Source: Aquabacterium sp.
GTDB taxonomy: Bacteria; Pseudomonadota; Gammaproteobacteria; Burkholderiales; Burkholderiaceae_C
Assembly: GCA_030654395.1 (NCBI GenBank)
Contig: JAURXM010000131.1
Span: forward strand, 186,001 to 250,000
Direction: 5' to 3'
DNA: 64,000 bases
Shown: in pieces, positions 46,097 through 54,709 of the stretch
Layout of the letters: every line of letters begins with the position of its first letter
Position numbering within the stretch: position 1 is the stretch's first letter
Translations under genes and position numbers: made by a program
The notes under the pieces: generated by a model
What the model saw: the letters and a program-made list of their open reading frames with translations, nothing else
What the model was told of the DNA's origin: nothing
Databases searched by the model: none

Positions 46097-47078
46097 CGTC
46101 GCCTCCGCTGGCCAGGGTGATCTGTCCCTCATCGGCTAGGCGCCTGACAATCTTCAACAGCTCTTTTTGTTCGCTCTCGACGTCAGACAGCTTGACCGGG
46201 CCGCGTGATTCCAAGTCTTCACGGAGCGTTTCAGCCGCACGGCTGGACATGTTCTTGAACACCTTTTCGCGGATCTCAGGTGAGGCGCCCTTGAGTGCAA
46301 TGATGAGCGATTCGGTCTGCACTTCCTTGAGCATGGTCTGATAGCCCTTGTCGTCCAACTTAGTCAAGTCGTCGAAGGTGAACATGTTGTCCATGATCTT
46401 CTGAGCCAGTTCGTTGTCGGCTTCTCGGATGTAATCCAGCACCATGGTTTCGATGCTTGAACCCATCAAATTGATGATTTCAGCCGCAGGTTTGACCCCG
46501 CCCAGAGATGCCTTACGCAGCAGGCCACCGCCCGCCAAGACACGCGACAACACCTCATTGAGGTCCTTCAAAGCGCCTGGCTGGATGCCGTCCAGCGTGG
46601 CGATGCGCACCATCACTTCATTGCGGTGGCGGTCGCTGAAACACTTCAATACCGAAGACGATTGATCAGGGTCCAAGTGCACCAAAATGGCAGCCACAAT
46701 CTGCGGGTGCTCATTGCGCAGCAACTCAGCCACAGAGCTAGGATCCATCCACTTCAGGCTTTCGATGCCCGTGACGTCACTGCCTTGGATGATGCGATCG
46801 ATCAGTAAATTGGCTTTGTCATCGCCCAATGCCCTGCGCAGCACCGACTTGATGTATTCGTCCGTGTCGGGCACCAGCATGCCCAGCTCGGTCGATTCGG
46901 CAGCGAAACGCCCCAGCACAGTCCCCACACGATCCTTGTTGATTGTCTTGAGTTTGGCAATCGTCTCACCCAAGGACTGGACCTCTTTGGGCTCAAGGTG
47001 TTTGAATACCTCAGACGCCTCCTCCTCCCCCAGCGACATCAGGAGGATCGCCGCATCTTCTAGACCTTTCTCGTCCAT
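46083..47078 (-). CDS. fliG: flagellar motor switch protein FliG
   Basis: 331 residues with all three ARM-like domains: LMSLGEEEASEVFKHLEPKE, the EHPQIVAAILVHLDPDQ motif, and the C-terminal torque-generating helix (MSSRAAETLREDLESRGPVK). It couples the stator to the rotor. It starts 15 bp downstream of fliF. Confidence 0.96.
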   Translation of the reverse strand: MDEKGLEDAAILLMSLGEEEASEVFKHLEPKEVQSLGETIAKLKTINKDRVGTVLGRFAAESTELGMLVPDTDEYIKSVLRRALGDDKANLLIDRIIQGSDVTGIESLKWMDPSSVAELLRNEHPQIVAAILVHLDPDQSSSVLKCFSDRHRNEVMVRIATLDGIQPGALKDLNEVLSRVLAGGGLLRKASLGGVKPAAEIINLMGSSIETMVLDYIREADNELAQKIMDNMFTFDDLTKLDDKGYQTMLKEVQTESLIIALKGASPEIREKVFKNMSSRAAETLREDLESRGPVKLSDVESEQKELLKIVRRLADEGQITLASGGDDEYL

Positions 47079-47093
47079 GATGTTCGTCCTCGG

Positions 47094-48776
47094 TTAATTG
47101 TTCATCCAACCACGCATCACGTTGGCCATGGCTGCGGGGTTCTCTAGCGCGAACTTGCGTGCAGCAAGCAAACGATCGTCGGTCGTGGGGCCCTCAAGCT
47201 GCGGCATCTCTGTGATGTCGGGCAACTCTTGCTGGTCATCCACCACCGCGTTGAGCTGGTGCTGCGCACCCTCAGCCTGAGCCTCCTGAGCGGCCTTGAT
47301 CGCTGGGCGGATCGCCCCAAACACCACAACCAGCGCCGCCAGCGTCAACCCGGCAGGCACAGCCAAGGTGCGGATCATGTCGACCGTCTCAGGCGTGCGC
47401 CACATCGGCGTGCTGTCCGGCTCTTCTTTCACAACATGGAATGGCGTATTGATGACCTTGACCGAGTCGCCTCGTTTGTCGTCAAAGCCAATGGTCTCGC
47501 GCACCAAGGCAGTCAGCTTATCGAGCTCTTCTTGTGAGATGGGTTGCGTGGACGTCTTGCCTTTGGCGTCGGTGCTGGTACGGTGATTCAACACCACCGC
47601 CGCATTGAGCCGCTTGACGGTGCCTGTGGCGCTGCGTGTCACCCGCACCGTCTTGTCAACCTCGTAATTGGTCACCGCTTCACGGCGGCTGCTGCTGTTA
47701 GAGCTGCTCCCCGAGCTGCCCTGCAAAGGCTGTGAGGCCCCATTGATAGGTGCAGTAGCTGGCACAGGAGGCTGGTTACTGGCAGCACCGGGCACACCGG
47801 ACGGTGTAGCGCTGCCCTGCCCCACCTGATCTGTGGTTTGCTGACTGCGAATAGAAGCGCTCGCTTGCTGACCTTGATTGGGCTTGTATTCCTCAGCGGT
47901 AGACTCAATCTGCGAGAAATCCACATCGGCGTTCACCTGCGCACGCAGGTTCTCTTTGCCCACGACAGGCTCCAAGATGTCCCTGATACGTTGCGTGTAG
48001 TTGCTCTCAATCTGATGCACATACTGCAATTGCTGCGCATCCAGCCCCGCTTGATCCGAGCCATTTTGCTGAGCCGAAATCAAGGTGCCAGTCTGATCCA
48101 CGATCGTCACGGCCTTGGTCGACATCTCCGGCACGCTGGATGAGACCAAATGCACGATGCCTGCAATCTGCCCGCGGTCAAGGGTGCGCCCCGCATACAG
48201 CGTCAACACCACAGAGGCCGACGCCTTTTGTTGCTCACGGAAGAAGCCATTTTGATTGGGCAGCGCCAAGTGCACCCGTGCACTCTGCACACTGGCCAGT
48301 GCTTGGATCGAACGCACCAACTCGCCCTCCAAGCCGCGCTGGAAGTTCAAGCGCTCCTGAAACTGGGTGACCCCGAACTTCTGCGTCTCCATCAACTCGA
48401 ACCCGACGACGGAGCCCTTGGGCAAACCGGCCGACGCCATTTTCAAGCGCAGGTCATGCACCTTGTCGGCAGGGACCAAGATCGCGCCGCCACCTTCAGA
48501 GTATTTATAAGGCGTTTGCATCTGCTGGAGCTGCGCCACAATGGCGCCCCCGTCTTTGTCAGACAGGTTCGAGTACAGCACCCGATAGTCACCATCTCGC
48601 CCCCAACCCACCATGGCGGCAAAAATCACGACGATCGCGATCACACCGCCTGCCAACATCAGCTTTCGCTGCATAGGCAAGGACAAAACCCGCTGCACAA
48701 AGCTAAGCGGGGCGCCGACCACCATGTTGGGTGACGCGACGACGATGTTTTTAGGTTGTGTAAGTGTGACGTCCAT
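47094..48776 (-). CDS. fliF: flagellar MS-ring protein FliF
   Basis: 560 residues. Helix 1 near residue 40, YscJ-like domains with YKYSEGGGAILVPADKVHDL and GSVVGFELMETQKFGVTQFQ, a Ser/Gln-rich periplasmic loop, helix 2 (LAVPAGLTLAALVVVFGAI), and the C-terminal FliG-binding tail ending ENPAAMANVMRGWMNN. First gene of the minus-strand fli operon, divergent from fliE. Confidence 0.95.
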   Translation of the reverse strand: MDVTLTQPKNIVVASPNMVVGAPLSFVQRVLSLPMQRKLMLAGGVIAIVVIFAAMVGWGRDGDYRVLYSNLSDKDGGAIVAQLQQMQTPYKYSEGGGAILVPADKVHDLRLKMASAGLPKGSVVGFELMETQKFGVTQFQERLNFQRGLEGELVRSIQALASVQSARVHLALPNQNGFFREQQKASASVVLTLYAGRTLDRGQIAGIVHLVSSSVPEMSTKAVTIVDQTGTLISAQQNGSDQAGLDAQQLQYVHQIESNYTQRIRDILEPVVGKENLRAQVNADVDFSQIESTAEEYKPNQGQQASASIRSQQTTDQVGQGSATPSGVPGAASNQPPVPATAPINGASQPLQGSSGSSSNSSSRREAVTNYEVDKTVRVTRSATGTVKRLNAAVVLNHRTSTDAKGKTSTQPISQEELDKLTALVRETIGFDDKRGDSVKVINTPFHVVKEEPDSTPMWRTPETVDMIRTLAVPAGLTLAALVVVFGAIRPAIKAAQEAQAEGAQHQLNAVVDDQQELPDITEMPQLEGPTTDDRLLAARKFALENPAAMANVMRGWMNN

Positions 48777-48879
48777 ATGCGGTCAAAGCGTTGGGCCGCG
48801 CATCGAAACAACACGATGCCGCAAACCCGCTGTAACGTCCCCATTATTCGGAGTCAAGGCGGGCAAAAGTGCCGGGAAC

Positions 48880-48896
48880 AGCGATCTAAATGCCAA
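48880..48896 (-). promoter_or_regulatory. candidate sigma-54 promoter for the fliF operon
   Basis: On the minus strand the sequence reads TTGGCATTTAGATCGCT, with GG and GC separated by exactly 10 bp as in YTGGCAC-N5-TTGCW. It lies about 104 bp before the fliF ATG. No activator site was identified. Confidence 0.35.
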
Positions 48897-48983
48897 CCAC
48901 TTTTAGGCATTGCCACCCCGAAGTCAGGCTTAGAGTCGTGTCTGTGATGAAACGCATCACACCTTGTCAGATACATCGACACC

Positions 48984-49334
48984 ATGGACCTGAAACTCAA
49001 GCCCTTTGATTTCGCACAGGCAGCCACCCGCGCTGGCATGGCCGACGTCGCACGGCGGGTGGAGGCCAAAACCAAGCTGGATGCGGCTGGCGGCAGTGCA
49101 CCGGTTGAAAAACCCAGCTTTCAAGCCTCATTCGACGGGGCGCTGAACGCCATCAGCAAATCCCAAGCCACAGCGAGCACCATGCAGCGTGAGGTGCAGT
49201 TCGATAACCCCACCGTCAGCCTAGAGGAAACCATGATCGCCATGCAAAAGGCGCAACTCGGTTTCCAGTCTGCCGTGCAGGTTCGCAACAAGCTCGTTCA
49301 GGCGTATACCGACATCATGAACATGGCGGTGTGA
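48984..49334 (+). CDS. fliE: flagellar hook-basal body protein FliE
   Basis: 116 residues; the C-terminal half ([60 protein letters not shown]) is classical FliE. It joins the MS ring to the rod. It is transcribed divergently from fliF across a 207-bp gap. Confidence 0.94.
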   Translation: MDLKLKPFDFAQAATRAGMADVARRVEAKTKLDAAGGSAPVEKPSFQASFDGALNAISKSQATASTMQREVQFDNPTVSLEETMIAMQKAQLGFQSAVQVRNKLVQAYTDIMNMAV

Positions 49335-49392
49335 TCAGGGGCCAAATCACCCCGCCCCGCCCAGTAGAATCATGGGATTGAAGGAAATCCCC

Positions 49393-50274
49393 ATGAAACC
49401 CATTTTTGGCAGCATCGTGGCACTCGTCACGCCCTTGTACGAAGACGGCAACGTCGACTATGACACCCTGCGCAAGTTGATCGATTGGCACATCGCCGAA
49501 GGCACCAACTGCATCGGCGTGGTCGGTACGACGGGCGAATCGCCCACGGTGTCAGTTGAAGAGCACCGGGAAATCATCCGCGTGGCGGTTGAACAGTGCG
49601 CAGGCCGTGTGCCCGTGATGGCAGGCGCTGGCGCCAACTCAACCATCGAGGCAATCGGGCTGAGCGAGTACGCCAAGCGCGTCGGTGCCGACTGCACCCT
49701 GCAAGTCGTGCCCTACTACAACAAGCCCACGCAAGAAGGCATTTACCAACACTTCAAAGCGATCGTTGAAGCGGTGGACATCCCCGTGGTGCTCTACAAC
49801 GTGCCGGGCCGCACCGTCGCTGACATGCTGCCCGAAACCGCGCTGCGTCTGGCCCAGCTGCCCGGCGTCATCGGCATCAAGGACGCCACAGGCAACCTAG
49901 AGCGCGCGGCCTGGCTGATCAAGCACGCACCCAAAGGCTTCTCTGTTTACTCTGGTGATGACCCCACCGCCTTTGGCTTGATGCTGCTTGGCGGACACGG
50001 CAACATCAGCGTGACAGCCAACGTCGCCCCTCGCGCCATGTCAGACCTCTGCAAGGCAGCCATGGCACAAGATGCCAAACGCGCCGTTGAACTGCACATG
50101 CAGCTGTTGTCACTGAACAAGCAGTTGTTCATTGAACCCAACCCCATCCCCGTCAAATGGGCCCTAGCCCGAATGGGCAAGGTTGGTGGTACGCTGCGAC
50201 TGCCTCTGACGACGCTGTCCGAATCGGCTCAACCAGCTGTAGAAGCTGCCTTGCGCGAATTCGGCCTGCTCTGA
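49393..50274 (+). CDS. dapA: 4-hydroxy-tetrahydrodipicolinate synthase
   Basis: 293 residues from ATG 49393 (GGAAA upstream). All DapA motifs are seen: [32 protein letters not shown], Tyr of [16 protein letters not shown], and Schiff-base Lys in [13 protein letters not shown]. It condenses pyruvate with aspartate semialdehyde in lysine and cell-wall synthesis. dapA followed by bamC (old name dapX) is a familiar order. Confidence 0.96.
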   Translation: MKPIFGSIVALVTPLYEDGNVDYDTLRKLIDWHIAEGTNCIGVVGTTGESPTVSVEEHREIIRVAVEQCAGRVPVMAGAGANSTIEAIGLSEYAKRVGADCTLQVVPYYNKPTQEGIYQHFKAIVEAVDIPVVLYNVPGRTVADMLPETALRLAQLPGVIGIKDATGNLERAAWLIKHAPKGFSVYSGDDPTAFGLMLLGGHGNISVTANVAPRAMSDLCKAAMAQDAKRAVELHMQLLSLNKQLFIEPNPIPVKWALARMGKVGGTLRLPLTTLSESAQPAVEAALREFGLL

Positions 50275-50341
50275 GCATCCGTTGGGCAACTTGCCTTTGA
50301 TATCCACCCGGACTTCGGTCTGGGGCTGACACTGATTACAC

Positions 50342-51481
50342 ATGCCGATTAAACAACGTCACCAGACCACCTTCGTTCTCAGTGTCGCAGCGCTGGCCTC
50401 CGCGCTTGCCACGTCCGGTTGCTCATCTGTCGGCGACACACTGTCAGGCGACAAGGTCGATTACCGCACCTCGGGCACCCAAAGCGTCAAGCTTGATGTG
50501 CCGCCCGACCTGAGTCAATTACCTGGCCAAACCCGCTACGGTCAAGTGGCATCAGCTTCTGTCTCGGCCAACAACATGTTGCGCAATGACAAGGCCGATG
50601 CGCCAGCCAGTTTGGTGGCCCCCACGCAAGCTAGCGGCATCAAGCTGGAACGCCAAGGGCAAATACGCTGGCTGTCCGTGAACCAAGCGCCTGAACAGCT
50701 TTGGGATCAGGTTCGCACCTTCTGGGCGGAAAGCGGTTTCGAGCTGACGACCGACAAGCCTGAGATCGGCATTCTCGAGACCAACTGGTCTGAGAACATG
50801 GCCAAGCAGCCCCAAGATGGCGTCATCCGCAAAACCTTGGGTCGCGTTTTTGACATGCTGCATGACACAGGTGAGCGTGACCAGTACCGCACTCGCATTG
50901 AGCGCACCGCAACAGGCAGCGAGATTTACATCAGCCACCGAGGCCTGAGCGAAGAGTACGACGACATCAACAAGAAAGACCGAACCACTTGGCGTGCACG
51001 GCCCAGCGATGCGGGCCTTGAAGCGGAGTTTCTGTCACGTTTGATGGCTAAATTGGGCGCATCCAAGGATGCCGTGGCCGCAGTCAAGGCAGACAAACCA
51101 GCCACCCCAGCGGCAAGCAGCCAAGCACAACTCAACGCAGATGGCCTGTCGTTGAACGTGTCTGCAGACTTTGACACCACTTGGCGGCGTGTCGGTTTGG
51201 CATTGGATCGCAGCGGCTTCACGGTGGAAAACCGCGATCGCAAGCAAGGCACGTATGAGGTGCGGCTATCAGACACCGACATCGAAGCCAGCAAGCCAGG
51301 CTTTTTTAGCCGACTCTTCAGCAGCACACCCGCAAATCAAGATGGCCTGAGCCGCTACAGCGTGGTGGTCACCAGCAAAGGCAAAACCAGCTTGGTCAGC
51401 GTCATCAACGACAAAGGTCAGTCGGTCAACAGCAGCACAGCCAAACGCATCACAAAGCAACTGCTTGACGAGCTGAGCTGA
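50342..51481 (+). CDS. bamC: outer-membrane assembly lipoprotein BamC (NlpB)
   Basis: 379 residues. The lipoprotein signal has its lipid Cys at about residue 23 (LATSGCSSVGD). The disordered N-terminal segment (DYRTSGTQSVKLDVPPDLSQ) is the BamD-binding arm, and two helix-grip domains follow (EQLWDQVRTFWAESGFELTT, DTTWRRVGLALDRSGFTVEN). It is part of the BAM complex. A strong terminator follows. Confidence 0.92.
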   Translation: MPIKQRHQTTFVLSVAALASALATSGCSSVGDTLSGDKVDYRTSGTQSVKLDVPPDLSQLPGQTRYGQVASASVSANNMLRNDKADAPASLVAPTQASGIKLERQGQIRWLSVNQAPEQLWDQVRTFWAESGFELTTDKPEIGILETNWSENMAKQPQDGVIRKTLGRVFDMLHDTGERDQYRTRIERTATGSEIYISHRGLSEEYDDINKKDRTTWRARPSDAGLEAEFLSRLMAKLGASKDAVAAVKADKPATPAASSQAQLNADGLSLNVSADFDTTWRRVGLALDRSGFTVENRDRKQGTYEVRLSDTDIEASKPGFFSRLFSSTPANQDGLSRYSVVVTSKGKTSLVSVINDKGQSVNSSTAKRITKQLLDELS

Positions 51482-51498
51482 TACGCTGACGCAGTCTC

Positions 51499-51536
51499 AA
51501 AAAAAATCCCGGCCTACACAGGTCGGGATTTTTTTC
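51499..51536. terminator. intrinsic terminator after bamC
   Basis: AATCCCG paired with CGGGATT, with an extra CCT/AGG inner pairing, flanked by an A-run and seven T. Functional in the plus direction and likely also in the other. Confidence 0.85.
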
Positions 51537-51558
51537 GTCTATCCGTTGATTTTGGACG

Positions 51559-51588
51559 AAAAAAAACCGCTCCGAAGAGCGGCTTTTT
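51559..51588 (-). terminator. intrinsic terminator of the Ala-rich lipoprotein gene
   Basis: On the minus strand GCCGCTC-TTCG-GAGCGG with a UUCG tetraloop followed by eight T. It lies 19 bp after the lipoprotein stop at 51607. Confidence 0.88.
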
Positions 51589-51606
51589 GTACCATCGAAC
51601 TGAATA

Positions 51607-51834
51607 TCAGTTTGATGCAGCAGCCGAAGCAGCCGAAGCAGCATCAGCAGCAACGCCGGAAGCAGCGTCAACAACAGCGGAAGCGGCGCCGACGACAGCA
51701 GAAGCTGCCTCAACGGTTGCGGAAGCGGCTTCAGAAGCTGCGGAAGCAGCGGCGTCAACAGCTTCTTCTTTCTTACCGCAAGCGGTCAGAGCGATAGCAG
51801 CGATCAGTGAAGCCAGCAGGAGCGACTTTTTCAT
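51607..51834 (-). CDS. small alanine-rich lipoprotein
   Basis: 75 residues from ATG 51834 with GAGGA upstream. Lipobox ALTACGKKEE gives a lipid-modified Cys at about 19; the rest is mostly Ala/Ser/Val in short repeats (AASAASEAASATVEAASAVV). The composition suggests an alanine-zipper helix as in Lpp-type proteins, but the repeat register is loose. Function unknown. It has its own terminator, so it is probably an independent, well-expressed unit. Confidence 0.78.
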   Translation of the reverse strand: MKKSLLLASLIAAIALTACGKKEEAVDAAASAASEAASATVEAASAVVGAASAVVDAASGVAADAASAASAAASN

Positions 51835-51994
51835 GCTTGTGTCCTCAAAAGGAGAGTCAATTAAATCAAGGTTTACCAAGCTATGTGCCAAACACACAAC
51901 CAAGCAAGGGATACGAGAAAAATGCAAAGGATGCACCGGTAAATCTAGTGCTTCACATTCAGCCGCTGATTATACGTTGGCATCGGGCTATTCC

Positions 51995-52483
51995 CTATAG
52001 CCCCAATGTTGTCGGCGGAAAGGTCTCATGAGACTGTTGCAAAATAACATCAACATCATCTAACCAGGCCTTCAGCACCATGGCGTCTCGGCTCCATACA
52101 CCCACGCCGCGTCTTGGCTCTAACAAGCGCAAACCCACGCTGCCATGCAGGACTATCGTGGGTAGCAGCCCAGACACATACTCGTCTGGCGCTTGGTAGC
52201 ACCTCACACGGTGCGCCCAGCTTAAGCGCCAAGCCACCCACCGAGGATGCACCCTTGGGAAGGCATCAAAACTGGCACCCAGTAAACGGGCGTGTTTACC
52301 CGGCGCAGCCAAACCCCACTGATGAAACGCCTCCATCACGCTGCGCTGACCAATGGGCCAGCGAACAAAATCCGTGTCCACCAAGGTCAAGTCCTGAGGC
52401 CGCGAGGCCGCCATGGCCATCACGGCACCAACACGGTCTTCAAAATCACGCCAACTGGTGATCTGGCCAGACGTTTCATCCAT
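51995..52483 (-). CDS. conserved hypothetical protein
   Basis: 162 residues, soluble, Trp/Arg-rich (WIGQ-like RWPIGQRSVMEAFHQWGLAA, RVHPRWVAWRLSWAHRVRCY). No recognised domain or signal peptide. It follows the cupin gene closely on the same strand (about 20 bp), so it is probably co-transcribed with it. The overlapping plus-strand open frames are shadows. Confidence 0.7.
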   Translation of the reverse strand: MDETSGQITSWRDFEDRVGAVMAMAASRPQDLTLVDTDFVRWPIGQRSVMEAFHQWGLAAPGKHARLLGASFDAFPRVHPRWVAWRLSWAHRVRCYQAPDEYVSGLLPTIVLHGSVGLRLLEPRRGVGVWSRDAMVLKAWLDDVDVILQQSHETFPPTTLGL

Positions 52484-52502
52484 GTTGATCCCCTGTTTAG
52501 AT

Positions 52503-53705
52503 TCAGCCCTCTGGGTGCAACCAGCCGTCTTCAGCCCACTGGTTCAGCAACTCCTTCATGGCATCGCTGGTCAATGCCACAGCCGATGCGCTCAGGCGCC
52601 GTTGATCAGCCAAGGCGCGCATGTGGCGTGCATCCTTGCCCGCAGCACGCCACGACTCACCATTCACAAAGATGCACCGCTCATCGTAGACCATGCGGGT
52701 GCGTGGGTCGAGCCTCACGCCCACGCCGTCAGACAATGGCTCACCGGACTGGAACCACACTTTCGGCTTGGGTTCGGTCATCACCTCACCAAGCGCCGTG
52801 TTCAGCGCAGCAGGATCCTTTAAAGCTTTGGCCACAGCGGCGGCGGCAAAATCTTGCAATGCGGCAGGCACCAAACCCGGGGTCGCCGTTGCGGGCTGCT
52901 TAGGGTCATGGTAGAGCTTTGGCTTGTCTTCACAATCGATGGACTCGACCAAGCGCAGCAAGACTTCACGTGCCAACTCAGACGCCTCTGGCACCCTGAA
53001 ACCAACCGAGCAGGTCATGCACTCACCCTGGGCTATGCCGTCGTGGGCCCACATAGGGGGCAAGTACAGCATGTCGCCGGGCTCCAGCAACCACTCTTGC
53101 TCTGGCTCAAAGTGACTTAAAATTTTCAATGGCACACCGGCTTGCAATGTGTCGTCCTTGATGGGCCCAACGCGCCACCGACGCTGGCCATGCACTTGCA
53201 GCAAAAACACGTCGTAGGCGTCGTAATGAGGGCCGACACCGCCACCATCACTCGCATACGAAATCATCAAGTCATCCAGCCGTGCATCGGGCACAAAGCG
53301 GAACTGTTGCAGTAACTCATAGGCGGCTGGCACATGCAGATCCAAGCCCTGAACCAGCAAAGTCCACCCTGCTTGGTCCAACGGCGGCAACTGACGACGC
53401 GTCAAAGGCCCTTGCTGCATGCGCCACGCTGGCGCCCCTGCTTTGGCCTTGGGCTGCTGGACGACCAAACGGCACTCCACATCATCCTGCGCAGCCAAAG
53501 AGAACAGGGCCGCACGCTCAATGGGTGAGCGCACGCCGGGCATGGCTTGGCGAATCAGCAAAGGCTTCTTCTGCCAATAGCGCCGCATGAACGTTTCAGG
53601 CGACATCCCGCCCAGCAAGGGGGTAATTTGGTTGATATCGAGCTGCATGGCTGGCTGCATGACGGGCGGCACAACGGCTTTGTTGGGTGTCTTAGGTGAT
53701 TTCAT
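52503..53705 (-). CDS. cupin/JmjC ribosomal oxygenase-like protein (RoxA/YcfD family)
   Basis: 400 residues. JmjC-type iron site: HxD in VGPHYDAYDVFLLQVHGQRR and the distal His in YLPPMWAHDGIAQGECMTCS, plus the conserved MSPETFMRRYWQKKPLLIRQ near the N-terminus. RoxA (YcfD) hydroxylates Arg81 of ribosomal protein L16 using Fe(II) and 2-oxoglutarate; that target is inferred by family. The C-terminal 120 residues form the winged-helix-like part. Divergent from the SlyD-like gene. Confidence 0.87.
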   Translation of the reverse strand: MKSPKTPNKAVVPPVMQPAMQLDINQITPLLGGMSPETFMRRYWQKKPLLIRQAMPGVRSPIERAALFSLAAQDDVECRLVVQQPKAKAGAPAWRMQQGPLTRRQLPPLDQAGWTLLVQGLDLHVPAAYELLQQFRFVPDARLDDLMISYASDGGGVGPHYDAYDVFLLQVHGQRRWRVGPIKDDTLQAGVPLKILSHFEPEQEWLLEPGDMLYLPPMWAHDGIAQGECMTCSVGFRVPEASELAREVLLRLVESIDCEDKPKLYHDPKQPATATPGLVPAALQDFAAAAVAKALKDPAALNTALGEVMTEPKPKVWFQSGEPLSDGVGVRLDPRTRMVYDERCIFVNGESWRAAGKDARHMRALADQRRLSASAVALTSDAMKELLNQWAEDGWLHPEG

Positions 53706-53757
53706 CCCTGCATTGTGCGATGACTGTGGCCCCGCAGGTCATGAGATGATTGGCACC

Positions 53758-54279
53758 ATGATCATTTCATCCCCCTGCGTAGTGAGCCTGATGTGGCGTC
53801 TGGAAGACGCCCACGGCCAATTGATTGACGAACTGGCCGAGCCGATGGACTTCTTGCTCGGCGGAGACGACCTGCTGGCCAAGGTAGAGCAAACTCTGAT
53901 CGGACAAGGCGCTGGCTTTCAAGCCGAACTGAATCTAGAGCCTGATGAGGCCTTTGGAGACTACCGTGCCGAGCTCGTTTTCTTCGAAACCCGCGACATC
54001 TTCCCGGACGAGGTATCTGAGGGCATGCAGTTTGAGGGCCCACCGGATGGTGCGACCACGCCGGACTTGCCCAAGGATGTGATCTACACGGTCACCGAGG
54101 TGTATGAGACCCATGTCGTGCTGGACGGCAACCATCCTTTAGCCGGGATTGCATTGCACTTGGCGCTGACCGTACACAGCGTGCGAGCCGCCACAGAAGA
54201 AGAGATAGCGCAAGGCTCTGTGGCGGAGTCGCCGCTCAGCTTGGGGCAAATGGCCCCACCGGACGAAACCATTCATTAA
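53758..54279 (+). CDS. SlyD-like FKBP peptidyl-prolyl isomerase
   Basis: 173 residues from ATG 53758 (MIISSPCVVSLMWRLEDAHG). The FKBP halves flank an IF-domain insert (LLAKVEQTLIGQGAGFQAEL) with LEPDEAFGDY, and the end has NHPLAGIALHLALTVHSVRA as in SlyD. The C-terminus lacks a His-rich tail, so a nickel role is unlikely. A folding role in the cytoplasm is expected. Confidence 0.88.
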   Translation: MIISSPCVVSLMWRLEDAHGQLIDELAEPMDFLLGGDDLLAKVEQTLIGQGAGFQAELNLEPDEAFGDYRAELVFFETRDIFPDEVSEGMQFEGPPDGATTPDLPKDVIYTVTEVYETHVVLDGNHPLAGIALHLALTVHSVRAATEEEIAQGSVAESPLSLGQMAPPDETIH

Positions 54280-54304
54280 CGAACAATGTCGACTCAACCC
54301 CCTC

Positions 54305-54709
54305 ATGAACATATCCAATTTTGACGGCCTGCTTCAGGCAGCCAAGCAGCAAACCGACGCGCAACGCCTGTTGCTTGTTTTTGCAGGGGCAGGCTTGCCT
54401 GAGAACAGCTCACCTGAGCAACGTGCTGCGTTCGAAGCAGGCCACGGAGGCGAATTGACACCCATCATGTGCGTGGATAAAACGCCTGACGAGATCGGCA
54501 GTTTCGCCGCGCTGCTCGCAGAAGCATCCACCATGGGTCAAGAATGGGTCATCGTGTTTGTGGGCGGCATGGCGGGTCGTGGCCAAACAGCCCCTACCAG
54601 CCAAGAGGCCGAACCCCGGCTACAAAGCATGGTCGAGGCGATCAAAGCGGGCCAACTGGGCAAGCTGATCCCGTTCAATCGGCAAGGTGATGCGGTTAAT
54701 TTGAATTGA
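54305..54709 (+). CDS. conserved hypothetical protein
   Basis: 134 residues, soluble, no signal peptide (NFDGLLQAAKQQTDAQRLLL, VIVFVGGMAGRGQTA). Similar betaproteobacterial proteins are often labelled ribonucleotide reductase subunit alpha, but no reductase motif (glycyl radical, ATP cone, Cys triad) is present, so that name should not be carried over. It follows the SlyD-like gene by 25 bp and ends convergent to nnrS with no gap. Confidence 0.75.
   Translation: MNISNFDGLLQAAKQQTDAQRLLLVFAGAGLPENSSPEQRAAFEAGHGGELTPIMCVDKTPDEIGSFAALLAEASTMGQEWVIVFVGGMAGRGQTAPTSQEAEPRLQSMVEAIKAGQLGKLIPFNRQGDAVNLN

Noticed and set aside
51587-52000. 137-codon plus-strand Ala/Thr-rich open frame
   Set aside because: Mirror of the repetitive lipoprotein gene on the other strand.
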